Source: Streptomyces sp. KL109B (GTDB taxonomy: Bacteria > Actinomycetota > Actinomycetes > Streptomycetales > Streptomycetaceae). Taken from it: a DNA stretch of 64,000 bases. The stretch is from contig NZ_JASERL010000014.1 in NCBI RefSeq assembly GCF_030766935.1, positions 186,001-250,000 on the forward strand. Reading direction: 5' to 3'. Under the pieces are notes generated by a model. The model was not told the origin of the DNA. It did no database searches and was given only the letters and a program-made list of their open reading frames with translations. Of the stretch, positions 23,500 to 30,661 are shown in pieces (position 1 is the stretch's first letter; each line of letters starts with the position of its first letter). The position numbers were made by a program, and so were the translations under genes.

Positions 23500-24971
23500 C
23501 CAGCACGACCGGCACGACCACCACCAGCACCCCCGCCGCACCCGCCGCCCCCCAGGAGCCGTACGCGCTCACCGCCACCGAACTCCTCGCCGCCTACGAG
23601 AGCGGCGACCTCACCCCGGTCGAGGCCACGGCCTCCGTGCTCGACCGCATCGAGGCCGTCGACAGCAAGCTCAACGCGTTCTGCCTGGTCGACCGCGAGG
23701 AGGCGCTCGCGCAGGCGCGGGCCAGCGAGGAGCGCCGCGGACGCGGCGAGGCGCTCGGCCTCCTCGACGGCGTGCCCACCTCCATCAAGGACCTGATGCT
23801 CACCAAGGGCCGCCCCACGCTGCGCGGTTCCCTGACCGTCTCGCCCGACCGGGAGTGGGACGAGGACGCGCCGTGCGTCGCCCGGATGCGGGAACAGGGC
23901 GCCGTGTTCGTCGGCAAGACGACGACGCCGGAGTTCGGCTGGAAGGGCGTCACCGACAACCCGCTCACCGGCGTCACCCGCAACCCGTGGGACGTCTCGA
24001 CCACGGCGGGCGGCTCCTCCGGCGGCAGCGCCGCGGCCGTCGCCGCCGGCATGGCCCCGCTGTCCATCGGCACGGACGGCGGCGGCTCGGTCCGCATCCC
24101 CGCCGCGTTCTGCGGAATCTTCGGCATGAAGCCCACGTACGGACGCATCCCGCTGTACCCGGCGAGCCCCTTCGGCACCCTCGCCCACGCGGGCCCCATG
24201 ACCCGCACCGTCGAGGACGCGGCCCTCCTCATGGACGTCGTCACCGGCTTCGACAGCCGCGACTGGTCGGCCCTCGACGCCCCGCGCGGCAGCTACCGCG
24301 CCGCCGTCACCGAGGCCCTCGCCGACGGCTCCCTGCGCGGACTGCGCATCGCCTACGCCCCGACCCTCGCGGGCGCCCCCGTCGACCCGCAGGTGGCCGA
24401 GCGCGTGGCGGCCGTCGCCCGCCTCCTCGCCGACCTCGGTGCCGACGTCGAAGAGGCCGACCCCGGCTTCAGCGACCCCGTGGAGGCGTACCACACGCTG
24501 TGGTTCTCGGGAGCGGCCAAGGTCGTCGAGCACCTCGGCACCGAGCAGTTCGCGAGCCTCGACGCGGGCCTTCAGGAGGCGTGCCGCGAGGGCGCCGCCA
24601 AGACCGCGCTCGACTACCTGGGCGCCGTCGACACACGCATGGCGCTCGGTGTCCGCATGGGCCGCTTCCACGAGACGTACGACCTGCTGCTCACGCCCGC
24701 CGTGCCGATCCCGGCGTTCGAGGCGGGCGTCGAGGTGCCGCCCGGCAGCTCCCACCAGCGCTGGACCGGCTGGACCCCCTTCACCTACCCCTTCAACCTC
24801 ACCCAGCAGCCCGCCTCCACGGTCCCCTGCGGCGTCACGGACGCGGGCCTCCCGGTGGGCGCCCAACTGGTCGCCGCGCGCCACGGCGACGAGCTGATCC
24901 TGCGCGCCTCGGCGGTGCTGCACGCGGCGCTGCGCGGGGCGGGCGTGGTGGGCACGGCGCCCGTCGGCTGA
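23496..24971 (+). CDS. Amidase (amidase-signature family)
   Basis: A 491-aa enzyme with the Ser-cisSer-Lys triad: Lys98 in GVPTSIKDL, cis-Ser in AGGSSGGSAAAVAAG and nucleophile Ser198 in GTDGGGSVRIPAAF. It hydrolyses a carboxamide to acid plus ammonia or amine. The N-terminal 20 residues are a Thr/Ala/Pro linker. The start overlaps the dehydrogenase stop (ATGA), and a ribosome site AGAGGAGG is present. A 14-bp-stem terminator follows at 24981. In the inferred pathway it would release an acid and an amine from an imported amide. Confidence 0.92.
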   Translation: MTSTTGTTTTSTPAAPAAPQEPYALTATELLAAYESGDLTPVEATASVLDRIEAVDSKLNAFCLVDREEALAQARASEERRGRGEALGLLDGVPTSIKDLMLTKGRPTLRGSLTVSPDREWDEDAPCVARMREQGAVFVGKTTTPEFGWKGVTDNPLTGVTRNPWDVSTTAGGSSGGSAAAVAAGMAPLSIGTDGGGSVRIPAAFCGIFGMKPTYGRIPLYPASPFGTLAHAGPMTRTVEDAALLMDVVTGFDSRDWSALDAPRGSYRAAVTEALADGSLRGLRIAYAPTLAGAPVDPQVAERVAAVARLLADLGADVEEADPGFSDPVEAYHTLWFSGAAKVVEHLGTEQFASLDAGLQEACREGAAKTALDYLGAVDTRMALGVRMGRFHETYDLLLTPAVPIPAFEAGVEVPPGSSHQRWTGWTPFTYPFNLTQQPASTVPCGVTDAGLPVGAQLVAARHGDELILRASAVLHAALRGAGVVGTAPVG

Positions 24972-24980
24972 GGGGCGTCC

Positions 24981-25011
24981 ACCGGCGGTACCGGGCGCCG
25001 GTACCGCCGGT
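24981..25011 (+). terminator. Perfect 14-bp-stem hairpin terminator after the amidase
   Basis: Left arm ACCGGCGGTACCGG (24981-24994), loop GCG, exact right arm (24998-25011). It marks the end of the dehydrogenase-amidase operon. Confidence 0.75.
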
Positions 25012-25079
25012 AGGCTGGTCGCTCCCGCCGAAGTCGTCTTCGGGGAGTCGGGGGAGTCGGGGGAGGGGAGTTGACCGTC

Positions 25080-25427
25080 ATGCGTGTGCAGGCCGTCACC
25101 GATCACGAGATCTCCGAGCGGGCTCCGATCCGGGTCCGGCCCGGAGACCAGGTGCGGGTGGGGGAGCGGGACACCACGTGGCCCGCCTTCGTGTTCGTCA
25201 CGACGGCCAGCGGCGCCGGCTGGGTGCCGGAACGGTATCTGGGAGAGGGCCGCCCGACGGCCGAGGTCCGGCACGCCTACGACACCCAGGAGCTGCCCGT
25301 GGCGACCGGTGAGGAACTGGTCGTCGTCGAGGACGACCCGGAGTCGGGCTGGAGCTGGTGCGAGAACGCCCAGGGGCGCGCGGGATGGGTGCCGCACGCC
25401 GTGCTCCCGAAGGGGACGGGTGCCTGA
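25080..25427 (+). CDS. SH3-like domain protein
   Basis: A 115-aa protein with two SH3-like beta modules (RPGDQVRVGERDTTWPAFVFV and ATGEELVVVEDDPESGWSWCEN), each ending with a G-W-V-P motif (GAGWVPERYL, GRAGWVPHAVL). It has no signal peptide, so it is cytoplasmic. The ATG at 25080 is chosen because GGGGAG ends 9 nt upstream; an in-frame TTG is at 25071. It lies 3 bp before the Imm5-like gene and is probably cotranscribed. The function is unknown. Confidence 0.75.
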   Translation: MRVQAVTDHEISERAPIRVRPGDQVRVGERDTTWPAFVFVTTASGAGWVPERYLGEGRPTAEVRHAYDTQELPVATGEELVVVEDDPESGWSWCENAQGRAGWVPHAVLPKGTGA

Positions 25428-25430
25428 CCC

Positions 25431-25943
25431 GTGATCCTGCCCAAGATCCGCGACCCCCGCTTCATCACCCTGCGCCGCGGCGGCACCCTCACGGACGCCG
25501 ACCACCACCTCCTGGCCCTGTGGGCGGCGACGTGCGCCGAACACGTACTGCCGCTCTTCGAAGCGGTGGCACCGGCCGACCCGCGCCCTCGCCAGGCCCT
25601 CGATCAGGTCCGCGCCTGGACGCGCGGCGAGATCCGGATGTCCGACTCGCGCGCCGCCGGAGGCCACGCCATGGCCGCGGCGCGCGTGCTCGAAGGAGCG
25701 GCCCGGCACGCGGCGTTCGCGGCGGGGCAGGCCGCGGTGGTCGCGCACGTCGCCGCGCACGAACTCGGCGCGGCGGCATACGCGATCAAGGCGGTACGGG
25801 CGTCGGTGCCCAAGAGCGAGGCCGAGCGCGCGGGCCGGGCCGAGTGCCGCTGGCAGCGGGACCGACTCCCGGACGCCGTAAGGGAACTCGTCCTGGACGA
25901 CCAGCGGCTGCGCAACGACATCTGCTGGTCAGTCTTCGACTGA
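25431..25943 (+). CDS. Imm5-like putative immunity protein
   Basis: A 170-aa all-helical protein resembling the Imm5 family annotated as putative immunity proteins. Diagnostic segments are DPRFITLRRGGTLTDADHHLLALWAA, CAEHVLPLFE, PADPRPRQALDQVRAWTRGE and the C-terminal LPDAVRELVLDDQRLRND. A paralogue sits at 42940-43410 with the same AExxLPxFE...PxDPRxRxA pattern. No toxin gene is adjacent, so it may be an orphan immunity protein or have another role. It starts 3 bp after the SH3-like gene. Confidence 0.7.
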   Translation: MILPKIRDPRFITLRRGGTLTDADHHLLALWAATCAEHVLPLFEAVAPADPRPRQALDQVRAWTRGEIRMSDSRAAGGHAMAAARVLEGAARHAAFAAGQAAVVAHVAAHELGAAAYAIKAVRASVPKSEAERAGRAECRWQRDRLPDAVRELVLDDQRLRNDICWSVFD

Positions 25944-25997
25944 CAGTGGCGGCCGCTACGGTTCAAGGCCCTGCCGGAACCGACACTCGGAGGCCAC

Positions 25998-26912
25998 ATG
26001 ACGACCGACGCACGCCCGCTGTCCGGGAAGGTCGCCCTCGTCTCGGGCGGTACGCGCGGCGGCGGACGCGGCATCGCCGTCGAACTCGGAGCCGCCGGCG
26101 CGACGGTGTACGTCACCGGCCGCAGCGGCAAGGCGGAGGGGCGCTCCGACATGGACCGCCCCGAAACCATCGAGGAGACCGCCGAGCGGGTCACCGCCGC
26201 CGGTGGCCACGGCATCCCGGTCCGCACCGACCACAGCCGCCCCGACGAGGTCCGCGCCCTCGTCGACCGGATCGCCGCCGAACAGGACGGGCGGCTCGAC
26301 GTCCTCGTCAACTCCGTATGGGGCGGCGACCCGTTGACCGACTGGGAACACCCGCTGTGGGAACAGGACCTGGACACCGGGTTCCGGCTGCTGCGGCAGG
26401 CGGTCGACACACACATCATCACCAGCCGGTACGCGCTCCCCCTCATGGTCGCCCGGGGGAGCGGCCTCGTCGTGGAGGTCACGGACGGCAACACCGCCCG
26501 CTACCGCGGCACCCTCTTCTACGACCTGGCGAAGTCCTCCGTCATCCGCCTCGCCGTCGCGCAGGCCGCCGAACTGCGGCCCCACGGCGTCGCGGCCGTC
26601 GCCCTCACGCCCGGATTCCTGCGCTCGGAGGCCATGCTCGACCACTTCGGGGTCACCGAGGCCAACTGGCGCGACGGCGCGGCCAGGGACCCGCACTTCG
26701 CGCACTCCGAGACCCCGGCCTACCTCGGCCGGGCCGTCGCCGCGCTGGCCGCCGACCCGAACGTACTGGCCAAGTCGGGCCGGGCGCTGGCCACATGGGG
26801 GCTGTACGAGGAGTACGGGTTCACCGACATCGACGGCACGCAGCCGGACTTCGCCGCGTACTGGGCCAAGGGCCTGGAGGGGGAGCACGGGCCCCTCGGG
26901 GACCCACTGTGA
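25998..26912 (+). CDS. Short-chain dehydrogenase/reductase (SDR)
   Basis: A 304-aa NAD(P)-binding Rossmann enzyme with glycine motif SGGTRGGGRGIA, the structural NSVWGG region and the catalytic YDLAKSS (Tyr-x3-Lys). It lacks the usual NNAG, which is replaced by VNSVWGG, a variant seen in a distinct actinobacterial SDR group. It lies 54 bp after the Imm5-like gene. No regulon motif precedes it, so membership in the catabolic regulon is uncertain. Confidence 0.88.
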   Translation: MTTDARPLSGKVALVSGGTRGGGRGIAVELGAAGATVYVTGRSGKAEGRSDMDRPETIEETAERVTAAGGHGIPVRTDHSRPDEVRALVDRIAAEQDGRLDVLVNSVWGGDPLTDWEHPLWEQDLDTGFRLLRQAVDTHIITSRYALPLMVARGSGLVVEVTDGNTARYRGTLFYDLAKSSVIRLAVAQAAELRPHGVAAVALTPGFLRSEAMLDHFGVTEANWRDGAARDPHFAHSETPAYLGRAVAALAADPNVLAKSGRALATWGLYEEYGFTDIDGTQPDFAAYWAKGLEGEHGPLGDPL

Positions 26913-26952
26913 CCCGTTGTGACCCGCCCCTCCGGTATGCGCCCCGCCTACC

Positions 26953-27474
26953 TCACTCCGCGCGCTTGAACTGCAGCGACTCCCCGATGGCGCCCGCCCG
27001 CCACAGGTCCTGGCAGGCCTCGGCGAGCCGGTCGAGGCCCTCGACGACCGAGCCCCAGACGATGCCGGGGACCCAGCCCTGGTCGCCGTTGATCAGCAGG
27101 TTGTTGCGCTCGTAGAACAGGGCGAGGTCGACGACGATGTCCCGCTCGGCGTGCGCCGCCTGGTTGCCCTGCTGCTCGGCGGCGGCCTCGTAGCCGTAGG
27201 AGGCGGTGCTCATCTGGGTGTTGGAGAAGGTGAAGTAGCACAGGTCGCCGGGGATCGGCGTGATCGTCGGGTTCTCCAGCGGGGGCTCCTGCGGGGCGAA
27301 GGCAGGGACGAGGGTGTAGATCTCGTTGCGGGCGTACTTCGCGTGGTAGACGTCGCTGCCCAGCGGCAGCGCGTTCCAGATGGCCTCGCAGGTGATCGGC
27401 GCGCGGTCGTCGAGCAGCTTCGCGGTGGCGGTGACGCCGCGCTTGGGCAGGGAGACCTCGATGAAACGGTCCAT
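26953..27474 (-). CDS. DUF3830-family protein
   Basis: A 173-aa protein with the family's cyclophilin-like features (DRFIEVSLPKRGVTATAKLL, CEAIWNALPL and a PITPIPGDLCYFTFSN-like segment). The biochemical role of DUF3830 is not known. It lies 71 bp downstream of the aldehyde dehydrogenase on the same strand, so it is probably in that operon and under the regulon motif at 29105. An in-frame ATG at 27507 exists, but MDRFIEVSLP at 27474 is the natural start. Confidence 0.8.
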   Translation of the reverse strand: MDRFIEVSLPKRGVTATAKLLDDRAPITCEAIWNALPLGSDVYHAKYARNEIYTLVPAFAPQEPPLENPTITPIPGDLCYFTFSNTQMSTASYGYEAAAEQQGNQAAHAERDIVVDLALFYERNNLLINGDQGWVPGIVWGSVVEGLDRLAEACQDLWRAGAIGESLQFKRAE

Positions 27475-27545
27475 GGGTGCAGTCGCTCCGGTCTGATCGA
27501 TGATCAACGTACGGGGAAAATGGGGAGGCTGAGGGGGCTCGGCGG

Positions 27546-29030
27546 TCAGCCCAGCGGCATCGCCAGGTACCGCGTCTCCAGGAACTCGTCGATGCCGACC
27601 CGGCCGCCCTCACGGCCGAGGCCCGACGCCTTCACGCCGCCGAAGGGGGCCGCCGGGTTCGACACGACGCCCTTGTTCAGGCCGACCATGCCGGTCTCCA
27701 GGCGCTCGGACAGCCGGAACGCCCGCTCCAGGTTCTCCGTGAAGAGGTACGAGACCAGGCCGTACTCGGTGTCGTTGGCGGCCGCGACCACCTCGTCCTC
27801 GTCGGTGAAGGTGAGGATGGGGGCCACGGGGCCGAAGATCTCCTGGCTCATCAGGGCGGAGTCGGGGGAGACGTCGGTGAGGACGGTCGGCGTGTAGAAG
27901 TAGCCCTCGCCGTCGGCGCGTTCGCCACCGGTGAGGACCTTGGCGCCGCGCTGCACGGCGTCGGCGACCAGCTCCTCGACCTTGCCGCGGCCGTCCTCGT
28001 CGATCAGCGGGCCGACCGTGACACCGTCCTCGGTGCCGCGCCCGACGCCCAGCGCGGCCATCCGCGCGGCGAGCTTCTCGGCGAACTCGCCGGCCACCGA
28101 CTCGTGCACGTACAGCCGGTTGGCGGCCGTGCACGCCTCACCGATGTTGCGCATCTTCGCGGCCATGGCGCCCTCGACGGCCTTGTCCAGGTCGGCGTCC
28201 TCGCACACGACGAACGGCGCGTTGCCGCCCAGTTCGAGCGAGACCCGCAGCACGTGCTCGGCGCTCTGCTCGATGAGGAGGCGGCCGACGGCCGTGGAGC
28301 CGGTGAAGGACAGCTTGCGGATGACGCCGCCGCGCATGAGCGGCTCGACGACGTCACCGGGGCGGGAGGTCGTCAGCACGTTCAGGACACCGGCCGGGAC
28401 GCCGGCCTCCGTCATGATCTCGGCGAGCTTCAGCATCGTCAGCGGCGTCTGCTCGGCGGGCTTGATGATCATCGTGCAGCCCGCCGCGATCGCCGGGCCG
28501 ATCTTGCGGGTGCCCATGGCGAGCGGGAAGTTCCACGGCGTGATCAGCAGGACGGGACCCACCGGGCGCTTCATCACGACGAAGCGGTCCTTGCCGTCGG
28601 GGGAGGTCTGGTAGCCGCCCTCGATCCGGACGGCCTCCTCGGCGAACCAGCGGAAGAACTCGGCGCCGTACGCCACTTCGCCGCGCGCCTCGGCCAGCGG
28701 CTTGCCCATCTCCAGGGTCATCAGGAGGGCCAGTTCGTCCTGGCGCTGCATGATCAGCTCGTAGGCGCGGCGCAGGATCTCGCTCCGCTCGCGCGGCGAC
28801 GTCGCCGCCCAGGACTCCTGCGCGGCGCCCGCCGCCTCGGCGGCGGCGCGCGCGTCCTCGGCGCCCGCGTCGGCGACGGTGCGCAGCTCACGGGCGACCG
28901 AGGGGTCCTCGACGCCGAAGGTCGCGCCGGAGGCCGCCGGGCGCCAGTTGCCGCCGATGAACAGCCCGTCGGGCACGGACGCGACGACCGCCCGCTCGCG
29001 CTCTGTCTGCTGCTCGCTCACTGCACTCAC
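27546..29030 (-). CDS. gabD: NAD(P)-dependent aldehyde dehydrogenase, succinate-semialdehyde type
   Basis: A 494-aa ALDH-superfamily enzyme closely resembling actinobacterial succinate-semialdehyde dehydrogenases: cofactor motif TPWNFPLAMGTRKIGPA, catalytic Glu266 in SLELGGN, nucleophile Cys300 in NIGEACTAANR and C-terminal GVKASGLGREGG. The start GTG 29030 has GGGAG 5 nt upstream; GTG 29021 is an alternative. It is divergent from the aminotransferase gene with a regulon motif between them, consistent with GABA-T/SSADH working as a pair. The substrate could also be another omega-semialdehyde. Confidence 0.88.
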   Translation of the reverse strand: MSAVSEQQTERERAVVASVPDGLFIGGNWRPAASGATFGVEDPSVARELRTVADAGAEDARAAAEAAGAAQESWAATSPRERSEILRRAYELIMQRQDELALLMTLEMGKPLAEARGEVAYGAEFFRWFAEEAVRIEGGYQTSPDGKDRFVVMKRPVGPVLLITPWNFPLAMGTRKIGPAIAAGCTMIIKPAEQTPLTMLKLAEIMTEAGVPAGVLNVLTTSRPGDVVEPLMRGGVIRKLSFTGSTAVGRLLIEQSAEHVLRVSLELGGNAPFVVCEDADLDKAVEGAMAAKMRNIGEACTAANRLYVHESVAGEFAEKLAARMAALGVGRGTEDGVTVGPLIDEDGRGKVEELVADAVQRGAKVLTGGERADGEGYFYTPTVLTDVSPDSALMSQEIFGPVAPILTFTDEDEVVAAANDTEYGLVSYLFTENLERAFRLSERLETGMVGLNKGVVSNPAAPFGGVKASGLGREGGRVGIDEFLETRYLAMPLG

Positions 29031-29104
29031 TTCGACTCCCGTGGTTTTGGAACTCCCGGCCCGGCTCACTCGTGGACAGCCGCGGAATTGCATGCTTGCA
29101 TGAG

Positions 29105-29126
29105 TGTAGGTTGTTGACAATCCTAC
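29105..29126. promoter_or_regulatory. TTGTTGACA regulon motif, copy 3, with GTAGG/CCTAC arms
   Basis: TGTAGGTTGTTGACA (29105-29119) continues to ATCCTAC, so GTAGG (29106-29110) and CCTAC (29122-29126) form outer arms around TTGT/ACAA. It is the most symmetric copy and suggests the full palindromic operator. It lies between ALDH (75 bp) and aminotransferase (91 bp). Confidence 0.72.
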
Positions 29127-29209
29127 GACGCAGCCCGATGTTGATCTCCGTAGAAGATCTGTGGGCAGAAGATCCGCAGCAGGTCCGGTCACCGAGCGAG
29201 GAGCCGTCC

Positions 29210-30478
29210 ATGAGTGCCTTGTCCCCCGTCCTCAAGCAGGCCACCCCCGTCCTGGCCGAACGCGGCGAGGGCGTCCATCTCTACGACGAGTCGGGCCGTG
29301 CCCACCTGGACTTCACCGCCGGCATCGGCGTCACGTCCACCGGGCACTGCCACCCGAAGGTGGTCGCCGCCGCCCAGGAGCAGGTCGGCAAGCTCATCCA
29401 CGGCCAGTACACGACCGTGATGCACAAGCCGCTGCGCACGCTCAGCGAGCGCCTGGGCGAGGTGCTGCCGAACGGGCTGGACTCACTCTTCTTCGTGAAC
29501 TCCGGCTCGGAGGCGGTCGAGGCCGCGATGCGGCTCGCGAAGCAGGCCACCGGCCGGCCCAACATCGTCGCCTTCCAGGGTGGCTTCCACGGCCGTACGC
29601 TCGCCGCCGCGTCGATGACGACGTCGGCCACCAAGTTCCGCTCCGGGTACGGGCCGCTGATGGCGGGCGTCGCGCTCGCGCCGTTCCCCGCCGCGTTCTA
29701 CTACGGCTGGGACGAGGAGACCGCGACGAAGTTCGCGCTGCGCGAGCTCGACCAGCTGCTCGCCACGGTCACCGCGCCCGCCGACACCGCCGCTTTCATC
29801 GTCGAACCGGTCCTCGGGGAGGGCGGCTACGTTCCCGCCAACACGGCCTTCCTGCGGGGCCTGCGGGAGCGTGCCGACCGGCACGGCATCCTGCTGATCA
29901 TCGACGAGGTGCAGACCGGGTTCGGGCGCACCGGCAAGTTCTGGGGCCACGACCACTTCGACGGCAAGCCCGACATCATCGTCACCGCCAAGGGCCTCGC
30001 CAGCGGCTTCCCGCTCTCGGCGATCGCGGCGTCCAAGGAACTCATGGCGCGGGCCTGGCCCGGCTCGCAGGGCGGCACGTACGGCGGCAACGCGGTGGCG
30101 TGCGCGGCGGCCATCGCCACGCTCGACGTGATCCAGGAGGAGAAGCTCGTCGAGAACGCCCGCGAGCGCGGCGAGCAGCTCTTCGCCGGGCTGCGCGAGG
30201 TCGCCGCGTCCTACCCGGTCGGCGGCCAGGGCGGCATCGGCGACGTCCGCGGCCTCGGCCTCATGGCGGGCACCGAGTTCGTCACCGCCGACGGCTCCCC
30301 GGACGGCGCGACCGCCGCCCGCGTCCACGCGGCCGCCGCCGAGCGCGGTCTGCTGCTGCTCACCTGCGGCGCGCAGGGCCAGGTCGTCCGCATGATCCCG
30401 CCGCTCGTCGTCAACGGTGAGCAGATCGACGAGGGCCTGCGCCTGTGGCGCGAGTCGGTCGCGGCGGTCCTCGGCTGA
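29210..30478 (+). CDS. gabT: Class III (omega) aminotransferase, 4-aminobutyrate type
   Basis: A 422-aa PLP enzyme with phosphate-binding NSGSEAVEAAMRLA, GGFHGRT, cofactor Asp in LLIIDEVQTGFGRTG and the PLP lysine Lys261 in TAKGLASGFPLS. It fits GABA/acetylornithine-type aminotransferases. ATG 29210 has GAGGAG upstream; longer frames extend over the operator. Its partner ALDH is divergent, and the FAD/Fe-S oxidase lies downstream after 183 bp. Confidence 0.88.
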   Translation: MSALSPVLKQATPVLAERGEGVHLYDESGRAHLDFTAGIGVTSTGHCHPKVVAAAQEQVGKLIHGQYTTVMHKPLRTLSERLGEVLPNGLDSLFFVNSGSEAVEAAMRLAKQATGRPNIVAFQGGFHGRTLAAASMTTSATKFRSGYGPLMAGVALAPFPAAFYYGWDEETATKFALRELDQLLATVTAPADTAAFIVEPVLGEGGYVPANTAFLRGLRERADRHGILLIIDEVQTGFGRTGKFWGHDHFDGKPDIIVTAKGLASGFPLSAIAASKELMARAWPGSQGGTYGGNAVACAAAIATLDVIQEEKLVENARERGEQLFAGLREVAASYPVGGQGGIGDVRGLGLMAGTEFVTADGSPDGATAARVHAAAAERGLLLLTCGAQGQVVRMIPPLVVNGEQIDEGLRLWRESVAAVLG

Positions 30479-30495
30479 CGCCTCCGGCAGGAGCG

Positions 30496-30525
30496 GGTGC
30501 GGCGCGATCGGCGCCGCCCCGCACC
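30496..30525 (+). terminator. Imperfect hairpin after the aminotransferase
   Basis: GCGGCGC/GCGCCGC (loop GATCG) is nested in GGTGCGG/CCGCACC with a small bulge. It could act as a terminator or attenuator before the FAD/Fe-S oxidase gene. Confidence 0.4.
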
Positions 30526-30661
30526 TCCACTGGCGCCCCGGCCGGCCTCCCGCCGCGCCGGGGCGCCACTGCGTTCCGCGTGACCGCGTTCCGCGCCACT
30601 GCCGTGAGTGATCGGCCGCACGCCTGCGCACCACCCGCCACCCCGCCCGAAGGAGCCCCAG